Positions 13,801 to 25,499 of a DNA stretch of 64,000 bases are shown piece by piece (position 1 is the stretch's first letter; the number at the start of each line of letters is the position of its first letter). Below the pieces are notes generated by a model. That model made no database searches. It was given only the letters and a program-made list of their open reading frames with translations, and had not been told where the DNA came from. The stretch comes from Botryosphaeria dothidea. Its lineage: Eukaryota > Ascomycota > Dothideomycetes > Botryosphaeriales > Botryosphaeriaceae. A program made the translations under genes and the position numbers. Location of the stretch: the NCBI GenBank assembly GCA_011503125.2, contig WWBZ02000082.1, positions 1,488,001-1,552,000 of the forward strand. The letters run 5' to 3'.

Positions 13801-16800
13801 GAGTTTGCGACGGGCAGGCTGTCATCTTTGCGACCGTCGGAGCCTCTGCATGAGGCACACGAGCCGGCAGTTGTTATTATGTTCCCGGAGCAATGGCCTG
13901 AATGCAGCAGGCCATCCCATCAACAGGATCTTCACCCTGGGCACCTACGAGAAGCACCGGCGACAAAGAAACGCTGCCTGATCTTATCGCTGACTCTGTC
14001 TTGCAGGCTGGCCTTGGTCCATTCGCTGTCATCGCATTTGGTTTTGCCTGCATTCGTCGCCTCGTTTCCCAGCAGCATGTTTCACTCGTGGCCTCTGCCA
14101 TAGCTCTCTGTCGTCGCATCCATTTCTCCTTTGTTGCCATGTCTACGGTCTTTGATCTGCGCCTCATGCTGCAATTTCTGTCTTGCTGCGTTTTCAGGCA
14201 AACGTCTTCTCCGCACGCTCGGAGCGATTTCCCATCTATCAAAGTTGCCCTGCCGTCCGCGTACCACAGCCATTTGCCTTAAAATCCTTCTTCGCTGCTC
14301 ATACCCCGCCTCTCCGAAGGGCCAGCCTTGTGATTTGTTGGCACGTGTCGGCTCCTCTTCTCCAGCGAATGACAGTCTGACATCTAAGCTAGCCTATTTA
14401 TGTATTCCAATGAGTGGATCAGCCACAAGTTTATCTCATCACCTCACCTGTATGCCCGACATGGGCCTTATCCTCGGTCCTACCAATCATACCTCGCACA
14501 TTCACTACGTCTTGACCTATCCACTATATTACCGATGGTCACCAGGCCTCCGTGTCACTGCATGGTCGAAATTCGCTCAAGCAGCCTCAGGCCGGCGATC
14601 TTGTTACACCAAGGGCCCCAATATCAGATACTTCGCAACCGGCCCGGGCTGTGCTGTACCGACGCACAACAGAAACCGCTGTGGCTCCCGTGCCTTGCCA
14701 ACTCCCCGCATTCTCTCTTTTTGTCGATGGTGATCCCTCAGATGACCCAAGGCAGCAGGTGCAAGGCTGACACCAATCGTCGTCCACCATTCGCCTATCT
14801 TTCTAGTAATGTTTCCAGATAAATCCAGAAATCCCATCGAAATGTGTCACATCGCTTCATTCTTCCTTCACAAGACAAGGCTGATGATGGCATCGATGAT
14901 GACGAAGCTCAAAGGGCGTCTGCAGTCTGCCGTGTTCGGCATGAGAATGCAGTCATCCACCACAGTCTTTGCTAGTCCCTCAGTGTTGGCGTCGTTCATG
15001 TGGTTGAGTTCCATGCTGTGCTAGTTGCCTTCTTTTCAACCCCCTTCCTCTATGATTCACTTCCCCTGTCTCTGTCTCTTGTTGCACTCTCCTGAGTGTA
15101 AAGATGAGACCACATTTACGCATAATAAGGCGGCCGGGCGTGTCCACACAGGAAAGAAATATTGTCTGAGATATTAAAATCGAGGAGGTTGAATTACTTG
15201 CTATTTTCGGTTCGTGTCATAGTCGTGCAAGAGAATTAAGCACCGATCAATCTTTTGTTTGTGGAGGCACAAAGATTGCCCGCGCTTGATACCTCCCCCG
15301 GGAAAGCGGATCCGCCCTGGGCAAACAGGAGCCCCTTCCGAACGAAATTCTTGTGGTTCTGGAACCAATAATCAAACGGAGCTGGCTCCAGAAGGCAACC
15401 AATATATCCTTTTTCCGTGCCAACAGAAAATCCGTATGCAAAACTAATATCGCATGGCTGGAGACGACAACCGATTTACCGGGCTCTCTGTGTGACAACC
15501 AACTTTGCCTACCTCCTTGAGTCCGCATTGTTGCTGAAATTGAGATATTAAGCGATCGTCTTTCCTTGAAAATAAGGTTGCTAAATGTGGGTATCGAAAG
15601 GCTCCCAAATTCACGGTTACGACGTCTTTAGAATCCCTTTGAGATCTTCACGATGATTGTTCACGCGGAACAAAAGTGGAAAAGGAAAAATAAAGGAGCG
15701 GACATTGGTCCGATTGGAAGGATTCAAGCCCCTCATCAACATAAGACCAGCCGCGGTTCGCGCCCGTAGCCTTCTTGCACGAGCTGAATGATCCTTTCGA
15801 GCCTGCATCGGACTGCTGCTTTGGCATGGTTCTCGCAGGAAAAGCTCGGTGAGTGAGATGCAAGCCCGCGAAAAGTCGCTTCATGGTTGCGTCTGGCCAG
15901 CATCCTAGTTCTCTTCGTGCAGCAGGAATTGAAGTCAATTCGTACGGATGCAGCGATTGGGATGTAGGATCGAGACAATGGCTTAGCTAGAAACAGCAAT
16001 GATGGTCTGTATAACGAGAGAAATTGAATTATGAGCGAAATAATCCAGAGTAGGGAGATGTTGCGTAATAGGGGCGAAGAGCTGAGCGACACTGTTCACG
16101 AACTGATCTTGCAAATTGCAACCTACAAGCTGTTGGATCCTGCCGTCACTCTCAGGTGTGTTGCTGTGCTCTGCTTCGTTGTTCCAGACAGGTTGCGTGG
16201 TAATCACCACATTTTTGATTAGTCTGCCGTGGGAAACGAACGCGAAAGACGACAAGTCTGCTCTGACCCTGGACTGCCCCGTGTTTAGACAGGCATTTTC
16301 GGAGACGGTGAAGAGGACAGGCGAGTGGAGACGGCGGTAGCCAAAACTTGTTTCTGCTCAGAGGCTGCCACGCATGTCTTCCTTTCTCAGGAGACGGCTT
16401 CGGCCGACTATTACTCCAGGTCATGAGATGGTTTGCCTGCTCTCGCTCTTTGCAGCAGGGCGCGCGTTCGGGCCTTCCTGACTCAGTGTAATAGAGCGCC
16501 GTCAGCGTGTTCGTCACTCATTGAGGCTTATTGTGAAGCTAGACGGGCACGCCGTCAATTGAGGGCGTAAAAGGATGGAGGCTGTGAGAGATACAATAAT
16601 AGCACGTCAACGTGGAGGAGGCGGCTCCACATACAGAAAGAGGAAGGGGCAGAAATTTCGTCAGAGACAAAACGGGACCTCAAAGGCAACATGGTGTATA
16701 GTTAGTTAGATGAAGATGACTTCTTCGCGGCAGGCAGAGGAGAGTAAGCGCGGAGAGATGGTTGTTCGAGCGGTCAGCTTAGGTCAGTTGCCTCGAGGCG

Positions 16801-17578
16801 GTAAGGAAGTGAGCTGTCATCCGTCTCTTGAGGTCTTGCTGTTGTTGGCATCTTAGCGCAGAGGAGGCCATGCTGTAGTTGACCACATCGTGAGCAGCTC
16901 AGGGAGTCCGGATTGCCGGATGCGGCTAGGAGGCTCGAGTTGAGGCCGAGATGCGGAGGGGCGCGCTTGGGGAGGATGGATGGCTTGCGTTGGGTTTTAG
17001 GCAGCAGCGTTTTGCAAAACACGAAGCTGATAAGCCATGCCGCCAGGCACGCCGCTGACGGGGCCACCGAATCCGCAATGCACGCCGGGGCGCTGGCCGT
17101 CTGCGTCCAGCTCGCACAGCATCGCCCAAGACACTATGTCTTCTCACGAAGACCGGAAGTGCTCACCGGTGAATGTGCGCGATGGTGGCGCGCGCGTGAG
17201 GCTCGGGGGTCGTTCGTGTGGCTGGCCGATCGGCGCGTCGCGGAGAATTGGGAGTTGGGGGCCGTTTTCTATTCCAAGCAGCCGCAGTGGCAGCGGCGCC
17301 AGCCAGCCAGGCAGCGGCGAAGGCAGGCAGCGCGTGCGCCGCGCTGGGGCGTAATCTTATACGGCATCAATGAAAAATGCGGCTGAACGGTTTCGTGCGA
17401 AGGGGGTGCCAGTTGAGCCGCAGCGGCAGGCAGCAATAATGCGAACCACGGTCAGCAGGCAACCAGTGTGCCAGTGCACCCTTGTTGTCCGCCCCCAAAA
17501 GAACCTGACCAGCGGGCCCCGGTAGCACGGCGCGCGGGCACGATGCGCGCAACGCCGTTGCCTTGCGGTTGGGCTTTG
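10817..17578. other. Long gene-free region (~6.8 kb)
   Basis: No ORF in this stretch shows a protein-family motif, and I could not assemble exons with consistent phases. The largest ORF (12815-13381, plus) is Cys/Arg-rich and unlike a known protein. I see no tRNA B-box, no long inverted repeat and no transposon end. It may hold regulatory DNA, non-coding transcripts or decayed sequence. Confidence 0.4.
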
Positions 17579-17585
17579 TATATAT
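17579..17585 (+). promoter_or_regulatory. TATA-box-like element of the Est1-like gene
   Basis: TATATAT about 400 bp upstream of the proposed ATG at 17982, followed by a C-rich leader. Position suggests a promoter with a long 5' UTR. Sequence match only. Confidence 0.35.
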
Positions 17586-17981
17586 CCCGCTGCTACACGC
17601 TGAAATGCCGGCCGCTCCAGAAAAATATCGAAGAGTGTCGTCGGCGGCCTTTCATCCGCCCTTCCACCACCTTCCCGCCCTGCCGCCCCCAGGCCCCGAC
17701 CAGGCGGTTCCTCGGCTGTGTCCGGCCTAGCGCGCCAACGTCACCTCGCAGCCCTCAGCCCTCCTGCCAACCGGTCAACTTTTGCCCCACGAAGGCAATC
17801 CCCCTCAAAACCATCGCTCGAATCCTTCCCCAGCGCCGATGCTTTGTTGGACTTGCCCCAGTTCCGCTCCCGACGCCTGCATACTACCCGGCGATCCCGT
17901 CGGGCCGTGTTGACTTCTCTTCCGGCCTGCATGCGACTTGACCGACCCGCCGCCTGCCGCTGCTGAACTGGCCATCTTAAC

Positions 17982-20522
17982 ATGAACACAGACTACGACT
18001 ACTTGCGAGAAGGCCTAGCACAGACCCAGCGAGCCCAAGCGAAGTCGGCTGCTCTGGCGCAGCCCCTCACAGACACTCTCGCCTGTCCCTACTGCGACTG
18101 TGAGCTGTTTGACCACGATGACGCATTGTGGAACCATGTCCGCTCAAGCCATGCCCAGCAGATCCAGGGCTCCGGTGTGAAGGAAGGCACTTCCTTTTTT
18201 AGGAAATTACTAAAAGACGAGGCTCTGCATAAAGCGTGAGTCCGCCCCGATCGCGCATCCCGACTCTGTCTCTCCCTCCATCCACCCATCCTGACTCGAG
18301 CCATGATAGCAAGCAAATTATCACTTCTCGTCACCAACAGCGCCTGTCGAAGCACTCGCGCCGCCAGGATGCTTCCAGATCACAGACGCCGGACTTGAAC
18401 CGGCTCTCACTTCAGAGTAAGACCGCACTCAGTTTTTTGACTGCTCACCTCCCTTCCCTGGATGAACACTGCGTCTGACATTCCTGCATCAGAATCGTCT
18501 AATCCATCCTATCTTCGCCAGGATGTAAAGTCAAGTAAGGCTCGCGGCTTGGAGGCCGCAGTGGAGCCGCAGATCGCAGACGTGGAAATGTACGAAGAGC
18601 GATCGTGTCTGCCGTTTCATCTCTCTGCCAGTCCTGGAAAGGGCCAAGATACGGCTGAGCCACGTGGACAGCAGCCTGCAGCGCTGCCACTTCACCTTCA
18701 AGAATCTCTTAGCAAAACTCATCGGGCTCACTCTTCTGCCTCTCCCACGTCAGTAACGCCTGCGGGTAGCCCGGTGCCTCCCTCGGTGCCAGGCCGACCG
18801 GGCGTCTTACCGCCGCCAGCAAATGAGGACTGGCCCGACCTGGTCCTTCAACCAGACTCCCGGCCCATCTCCCAAGAGCAGCTTGCTGCAGAAGTTAAAT
18901 CTATTTATGCCGGCCTCACGATGGTGGAATCAAAATGCATCCACGTCGATAAGGCCCAGGCAGCAGCTGAGCGAGATCCCGTGTCCGGTCAGCAGCCAAG
19001 GCTAGCCCCAGACCACTGGCAAGCTCTCATTGCATTACATAGGACTTTGCTTCACGAACATCACGATTTCTTTTTGGCGTCGCAACACCCATCAGCAAGC
19101 CCTGCATTACGTCGACTTGCGGCTAAGTACTCCATGCCTGCTCGAATGTGGAAGCATGGCATTCATTCTTTCCTGGAGCTCCTTCGTCATCGTTTACCCG
19201 AGTCTCTGGAGTACATGCTTACTTTCATTTACCTGGCCTACCAAATGATGGCGCTTCTGTACGAAACAGTCCCCGCTTTTGAGGATACTTGGATCGAATG
19301 TCTCGGAGATCTAGGCCGATACCGAATGGCTATTGAAGACGAGGATCTCCGGGATCGGGAAACATGGGCGGGAGTTGCCCGCTTTTGGTACAGCAAAGCT
19401 GCAGATAAGAGCCCTGCTATTGGTCGTCTTTACCATCACCTGGCGATTCTTGCGAGGCCCAACGCCCTTCAGCAGCTTTACTTTTATTGTCGATCCCTGA
19501 CATGCGTGCAGCCATTCATGAGCGCACGCGAGTCTATTCTCACACTTTTCGATCCCATTCTCGGCCGCTCACATACGTCTTATTCCCATTCGTTACCCGT
19601 CGAAACCAGCTTCATACGTGCACACGGATTACTTTTCGAAAAAGATCATGGATTCCAACAAAAATTTGACCTCAGCCTGACCGAGTTCATTGGACAACTG
19701 GACAACAGCATTGGACGCGTTACCTCGAAGTGGAAGGAGCAAGGAGCGTATATGGCCATTGCAAACATTGCCAGCCTGTTTGACTACGGCAGCGAGGACA
19801 ACTTCTTGCGGCTTGCTTTTGCAACGCAATACCAAAACATTATACGTGACCAAATTGAAAGAAATGACGACCCTGATGGACAAAATCACACGACTCTGCC
19901 ACCAACACAACCCGCAGCCGACGACCTGAGGCTCGACCTCCAGACCGCCACCACATTTCCTTTCGCCTGTCGCCTCACTTTCGATACGTTGCATGTTGTC
20001 CTTCGGCGCTTTGGAGATAAGAACGTCCTGACTCATTTTCATATCCTGCTCGCATTCCTGACTCAACTTTCAACGCTTCAATATGATACGTCCTACATTT
20101 TCAAATACGTCCAATGGGAGGAATTTGCCTTCTTTCTCAACACTCTGGCAAAGTCGGAGAAAATAACTCCAGCGATCGAGTCACCTCGTTTCCTTCGGGA
20201 AGGGGATGAGGATTTCCGACCATTGCCAGAAGACTATCTCATTAGGGGTCAATTATGGGCTCACTCGTATTATCCGGCAACATGGTTTGGCGGTGTAGTG
20301 GATGAGGAGGAGCGGATGTTGGAATTGGCTTCGACCATAAGATCAAGAACCGAGAGGATCCTGTGGCTTGGGATTCGTCTCGCTTCGGTAAGTTCCTGTT
20401 TCAACTGGTCAAACACGTTGGGGCTAATTTTCTAGCAGAGAAACCTTGATTTGAAGTACGACAGTTCTAGCCGCAGTTGGAGCACCAATCGCTCCGGTGA
20501 CGCGATGGATGTGGATGAATGA
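17982..20522 (+). CDS. Est1/Smg7-like protein with N-terminal C2H2 finger
   Basis: Likely an RNA/telomere-associated regulator of the Est1-Ebs1-Smg5/6/7 group, which acts in mRNA decay or telomerase recruitment. Four exons: 17982-18235, 18310-18416, 18493-20387 and 20439-20522 (introns 74, 76 and 51 nt; all phases agree), 779 residues. Residues about 35-57 form a single C2H2-type finger (CPYCDCELF...WNHVRSSH). A Ser/Pro-rich linker follows. From the IYAGLTMVESKCIHVD segment on comes the TPR-like 14-3-3 fold and the Est1 DNA/RNA-binding region, including the typical GDLGRYRMAIEDED, W.GVARFWYSKAADKSPAIGRLYHHLAILA and PNALQQLYFYCRSL stretches. No PIN nuclease domain is seen, so it is not a Smg6-type nuclease. 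The family call is good; whether it works at telomeres or in RNA decay cannot be read from sequence. Confidence 0.85.
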
Positions 20523-21132
20523 AATGATTCACCTTAATGCTGGCCTGGCCCGTCTTGACAGGTCTGTCGTTGAATCGAGCACGCCGCACAGCGTGTGCTG
20601 CCATGTCTGTGAGCAGTGCAGGCATGCACTTAATTATGGCTTATGGCCAATTGCATAGCCTAAAGGCGGGATATCAGTCTCGGCTGAGCCTGACCTGCTT
20701 GAAGCAGTGTAACAAGCAGCATGCAAACATCTCCACCGAGAGATGCCGCATTGCGATTGCACATTAGGGAAACAAACTGGGAACGGCGTGCATAATCGTG
20801 CATGTTCAAAGCCTCGCCGTCCCGCGAAATCGTAGATGAGAACAAATATTAAAGAACAAGTATGTGGTACTTCACAACCGTGGCCATTTCCTGCCAATCG
20901 CAGCGGCCAACCCTAGTGTCGTCTGGAGAGCGCAAGCCAGTGAAGTCGCCGACTGCCATTTCCGGCAGTATAAGTTCCATCTCAGACGCCACAGTATCCC
21001 CACGCAAGTCTCACGATCCTGGCGGGGCTGGCTGCTGTGGGCGCTTCCTTTTGTCTCGACCCTTGCCCAAAAGATCCAGAATTTCTGCAGGCACCGCCCC
21101 TTGTGGGTTGAGCGGGCCGAGCCCCGTAAAGA
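20523..21132. other. Intergenic region downstream of Est1-like gene
   Basis: About 600 bp. ORFs on both strands (for example 20862-21140 plus) are Ser/Pro-rich but match no family. I call nothing here. Confidence 0.3.
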
Positions 21133-21449
21133 ATGCTTGAACGTGACACCAAACCAAGAAAAGGAAAGACCCGGTCGTTGATCATCCACAGGGATGAAAC
21201 CTTCGAGGTGGATGAAACCTTCGAGGTGGATGAAACCTTCGAGGTGGACGAAGAAGAGGGACAATCTGACATCTCGCAAACCTTATTTCCGAGAGTTCGC
21301 CCACTCGAGATTCTGGTAAGCAAGGCATCAGTCTCTCCAACAACGCCGCCCTGTTTACCTCTCTTTTCTCATTTCAGAGGGGAATTTCGATCGCTTGCGC
21401 CAAGCCGGCCGCCCTTTCTTGTCGTCTTCTCAACTTTACACAAGGTTAA
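21133..21449 (+). CDS. Hypothetical two-exon small protein with acidic repeat
   Basis: Low-confidence model. ATG 21133 opens a frame with a basic start (KPRKGKTR) and three perfect ETFEVD-containing hexapeptide repeats encoded by an 18-bp tandem repeat, ending in an acidic DEEEG run. A textbook fungal intron follows at 21316-21377 (GTAAGC, pyrimidine tract, TTTCAG, 62 nt, phase 0), and the second exon stops at 21449, giving about 83 residues. I do not recognise the product. The intron looks real, so the strand is probably transcribed; the coding part could equally be a leader of the small membrane ORF downstream. Confidence 0.22.
21193..21246 (+). repeat. Perfect 3 x 18 bp tandem repeat
   Basis: Three identical copies of an 18-bp unit beginning GATGAAACC and ending GAGGTG. 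The unit length is a multiple of three, and in one plus frame it encodes the acidic hexapeptide DETFEV. Complete identity suggests recent expansion. Confidence 0.95.
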
Positions 21450-21658
21450 AAGGTTGTCCCGAAGGGTTTTTCTGTCTCTGCACGCCTGACGTTGCCACGT
21501 CACAGGGATTTTGGAGACGACCTTGTTTGCTTTGCGGGGCTGAGAGTTTCTTCTTCATTAACGTGGTCGCTACTGCCGAAAACACTGACAACCTCACTGC
21601 TCGCCTCTGTTGAAATTCCATTCGTACACGCTCGATTGATTTTGCTCCCCGGAACACG

Positions 21659-21823
21659 ATGCCGCCGCCGCCACCACCCCCAGACTCGCTGCCGATCGAT
21701 CTTCAGCGTCGGGAGATGGATGAGGTGACTAAATTCATGCTCATTAATATCTCAGCCGCACTGCTGGCGGTGCTGATAATTCTCGTGGTTATCATTCTCA
21801 TCATGCGCTGTCGGAGACGATGA
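21659..21823 (+). CDS. 54-codon single-helix membrane smORF
   Basis: An ORF shorter than usual annotation cut-offs. It encodes seven consecutive prolines after Met, an amphipathic polar stretch with a charged RREMDEVTKF segment, one clear transmembrane helix of about 23 residues (INISAALLAVLIILVVIILI) and a short basic tail (RCRRR). The helix followed by a positive tail suggests a tail-anchored-like or N-out topology. I do not recognise a family. Support: well-formed domain layout and its position on a strand with two good intron signals (21316-21377 and GTGAGT at about 21862). Against: no conservation evidence is available here. Confidence 0.4.
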   Translation: MPPPPPPPDSLPIDLQRREMDEVTKFMLINISAALLAVLIILVVIILIMRCRRR

Positions 21824-24061
21824 TATGGAGGACTTTCTTATGGGTGGACTTGATGAAGAGCGTGAGTTTTATTCTTCATGCTGCTTGTAATCGTAACTTA
21901 CTAGGGCATTCGACAATTCAGTTGTCCGGAAGTCGACCTTTTTTTTCACTGCTGAAGCAGGCTCACCGGCTCACCGGATTTCGTGTTCAGGGATGCGAAT
22001 GGACCTGTCAATAAGTGGACAGCACGGCACAAAATCACGGCAATTCCCTGATCACGAAGAATTGCTTCTGCATACGCGAGGAAACCCTGGATATTACAAT
22101 TCCAGGGACTTGTATCACCAAATACGCATTCGCCAAACGTTTAAGGCATATGCATGCATCGGCGTTACACTGGCCACTGTCTGTGTGCGTATGCCGTGCT
22201 TACATATCCCTACAGTTTCATCAGGCTTATCATTTTGCGAGCACGCCATGAAAGGATTCAATTACTTAGCCATCTCACTATTCCAAGGAAATTTCCGCGT
22301 CATATGTTACCAGGCCATGCGAGGAGTGCGGCCACACCTTCCGTAAACCTCTCCCTCGCCGTAATCCGTGCTGCAAAATTGCAAATTTCTGTTCCTCAAT
22401 TGTACCTCTTCAGATACCCTCTTTTCGAAAGGTATCATATACTCGAATTTATATCTATTGTGGGCAGGCTTGGTTGGCACTCAAAGTACTTGGCGAAGTC
22501 TTGTACGGTGGGAGAGCCAGACGGCTCGACATGGCTTTTTGAGACAGAAAGGAAAGGCAAAACAACATACATGGAGATAAGAAGCAATGAACAAGTGATA
22601 AAATTCCGTTGAGACCCAAAGATGATTTGGAAATTCCCTCTCCTCTGGAATTATTTCTTGGGGTTGCGCAAGGGGTCTGGGGTTGAGCACATACACAGAC
22701 AACATTCCCAACGGGCACCATGATACTTTAATCAAGCCATCCATAAAGTTACTACCATTTACATGACCCTCCCTCCATCCACTTCCGTCAAGCCAGCACC
22801 GAACAATGCCAGAGCTGGAACAATGCACAGAGTTTCAATTAATCCTTATACAAGGCCTTGTTTTCCTCAACGCCATGCTATTCATTACTTTGAGCATGGG
22901 CTCTGTGTATGAAACAAACGTACCGCATCTCTACTTCACCGTCCCATTCATCCAAATCATCTTCTGTTGCTTCCTGATTGCCCATTTCGAAGTAACATGC
23001 TGGCGCATTCAGCAATCTGGTCAGTCAAGATACTTGTAGCTCTTATCATCGAGGTGAGATATTTAACACTATGCACAGATATTTTGGAGGAGCAGGAGCA
23101 AGAACTAGAGCGAGAGCGAGAGTGAGACACAGATCAACTCCAAGGCCAAGCATCTATGAAAGAGATCATCTTGAACTATGGTACCTTGAAGCAGCCCTCA
23201 TACTCTTTGAGTGCTTGAAGCATCTGTCTCTTGATCAAGTGTCATGCAAGGGAAGGAAAACTGGTGTTGCCAAGCCCTAATTTTCTACCATTTCTGCCTT
23301 TTTCAAGAGATCCCTGGCATCATGGATGCAAAGTATGTAAATATGCGGGTTGAGCAACCTGAACTGTGGTCTTACAGGATCCACGCGATTTCCGAACTTG
23401 GAAAAACTTCCCCCAAGCAGCTTTGCGTACATATAGAGGGATATCGCAGCCGGCGGTTATCGCCAAATGTGATTTTCCCGTAGAAGGTCAGGTGAATGTA
23501 CGTGTTAAGGGGAGTGGAAGCATTCGTCCGGATGGGTTTATTCTTGTAAATCTAATATACCTGTATCCGGACGAATTCTTCTACTCCCTACGAGGTTATA
23601 TTTTCTAGAGCCCGTCACCGCCAACCATCGCTGCAATACCCCCCTGTACTGCGTTAAATACTGGGATATTCCACAGCCGCTGGACTATTTTCAAAGTCAT
23701 CTGTCTCTCTTTTGATACTCCCACTGCCTCCGCTTAAGTTCTCAGTCAAGGTGGCCTTACATGTCCTGTTCTTCCCATTTCCAAACTATTCTCATATCGG
23801 GCTTGACCATATTAATCTTAGTCTACTTTATAGCCTTACTTGTGGCAATAATTCGTGAAATGGTAACTCAAGATTCATGTATTACCTCAAAGGTATATTG
23901 ACTATTTGTTGCAAGTACGTTATTTCTGGGTCTTGCATTGATTTTCCACACACGCTTCCGCGAAGAAAGTGGTACGTTCATTTCATTAATGCGCACTAAA
24001 CTTCCTTTTCTTCCGAGCGGTATGGCAATACGCACCGTCTCAAGGTATTTTTGAAGTATTT
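21824..24061. other. AT-richer gene-poor stretch
   Basis: About 2.2 kb with visibly lower GC than the flanks and many short interrupted ORFs. A GTGAGT...TTACTAG pair near 21862-21905 looks like an intron, possibly of the transcript carrying the 54-codon smORF. The only structured element I see is the 77-bp hairpin at 23511-23587. Confidence 0.4.
23511..23587. repeat. 77-bp hairpin element, copy 1
   Basis: Left arm GGAGTGGAAGCATTCGTCCG continuing GATG, right arm its near-perfect inverse ending CTACTCC; about 22 of 24 arm positions pair around an AT-rich loop. The same 77-bp length and arm sequence recur at 25117-25193 and 41157-41233. Confidence 0.85.
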
Positions 24062-24325
24062 TTGAGGAACATTGAAGCAAAATCAAGCCACGGACAACCC
24101 ATTACCCTCCTGCCAAGCCAAGGAAGGGGTTCGCCCTATTCCTCCCACTCTGGTTCTTCACCGGACTTCAACGCAAGGGAACCGCCCAGCACGATAACCA
24201 CATCAACGCCAAGCAACCCTGTCTTGACAACCGACCACCAGATCCCGCTCAATATACAACCCTCCCGAAATGCCCGTCCCCTCGACTCTCGTTCAATTGT
24301 TCCTTTGCGTAACAGCCGACAAACC

Positions 24326-24904
24326 ATGCCGCGCCCCGAAGCCCGCCGCCTCCGCACCGCCTTCCTCCTCGCCATCGCCACGTCGGTGTGCCTCGTCATC
24401 ACCAGCGCGATGATCATCCTCAGCGTCGCGCCCCTGCTGCCCACGCCCGACGGGAGCGCCAACCTGCGCCTGGGCCTCATCCTCGCGCTGGCGTGCTCGG
24501 CGACGCTGTCGTCCGCGCTGCTCGCCGCGACCGAGGTCGTCAACTACCGCAACCACACGCGCAACTTCCTGTGTGTTCCGAACAGCGGTAAGAACGACGC
24601 TCGAGGAAATGTTCATGGAAATGCCTGATGGTTTTTTTTTTTTTGTGTGCAAGATGCCCATCTCGTCCGTCCGGGATCGAGCAGCTCGGATGCCGCGACG
24701 CCGTCGGTCGCGCATTCGAGGTCTTCGGACACTATTAGGGTGACTTTTTCCACTACGGGGTCGGAGCCCAGGGTCAAGTCGGGCGGATCTGCGGAAGTGA
24801 AGGGGCGGGGTACGGAGAAGTCTTCTGAGGCGGCTACCCAGACGGAGAGACCAGGTGAGCTCGATCAGTCTTTGGTGGCAATTAGAAAGCTGATAGACCT
24901 GTAG
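24326..24904 (+). CDS. Uncharacterised two-helix membrane protein
   Basis: I do not recognise the family. Exons 24326-24587 and 24654-24904 give 170 residues; the 66-nt intron has a long T run and joins phase 1 to phase 1 (CVPNS-DAHLVRPG). The ATG at 24326 precedes a basic MPRPEARRLR segment and two transmembrane helices (about residues 12-34 and 43-66), with a short PTPDGSANLR loop between them. After NYRNHTRNF the second exon is a Ser/Thr-rich, probably cytosolic tail. The frame is open about 90 codons further upstream without an ATG, so an additional 5' exon is possible. It could be a small fungal plasma-membrane or cell-periphery protein. Confidence 0.55.
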
Positions 24905-25030
24905 GAACAATCTGATTGGATTTTCAGTTAGCAAGGATGAAGCGGAAAATGGTAAGATGGGAAGGTCGTATCTTTCGGGTTGCGGGCGAAATTTATCAAA
25001 CTTGTACGGCGTGCTTTGAATCGAGCGGTA

Positions 25031-25249
25031 CAGCGCTTCTCAAGTTAGGCTTATGCAGGCTGGTGTCGCAAACATCTTCTTTACGACGGATTAGTATTAT
25101 AGTATCCTTGCTATGGGGAGTGGACGCATCCACCCGGACGAGAGTGTGATTAGTTTTATAAGACACTTACGCGTGGATGAATACTTCCACTCCCCCCGCG
25201 ATAGCTCTTGCGCTGCCCGGGCCGCATAAGCCAAACTCGAGAAGCATTG
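25031..25249. mobile_element. TA-flanked MITE containing hairpin copy 2
   Basis: An inverted-repeat element of about 219 bp flanked by TA on both sides. Left end CAGCGCTTCTCAAGTTAGGC pairs with the inverse of the right end (right end read inward: CAATGCTTCTCGAGTTTGGC), and the match continues for about 40 bp. The TA flanks and lack of an ORF suggest a non-autonomous Tc1/mariner-type element. The 77-bp hairpin sits in its centre. A related right end lies next to hairpin copy 3 near 41270-41320. Confidence 0.6.
25117..25193. repeat. 77-bp hairpin element, copy 2
   Basis: Same length as the other two copies. Arms begin GGAGTGGACGCATCCA and end GGATGAATACTTCCACTCC, a more diverged palindrome. 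It is nested in the TA-flanked inverted-repeat element 25031-25249. Confidence 0.75.
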
Positions 25250-25499
25250 TAACGTCGGAGCGGGTCTTTATTCTTTCCTATTCTTTATCTTGCTTTCAGC
25301 AGTCCAAACACGGCAAGTAGCATTCCCTTTCGAATCAAAGTGTCAGCTCTTCATGTGCACTTGTCTCACTGAAACTTTCTGTGAACGGAAACATCATAAG
25401 CATTACTGCAATGCTCAGACACTGTCTTCACTTTTTAGGTCACATAAGGTCATCGAGACTCAAGCGATTTCACTTTCCCTTCCCAATCCCCCTCCCCCT

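Noticed and set aside
24588..24653. T-run as a pol III terminator
   Set aside because: The run lies inside a 66-nt intron that joins two frames in phase; no tRNA or 5S-like gene precedes it.
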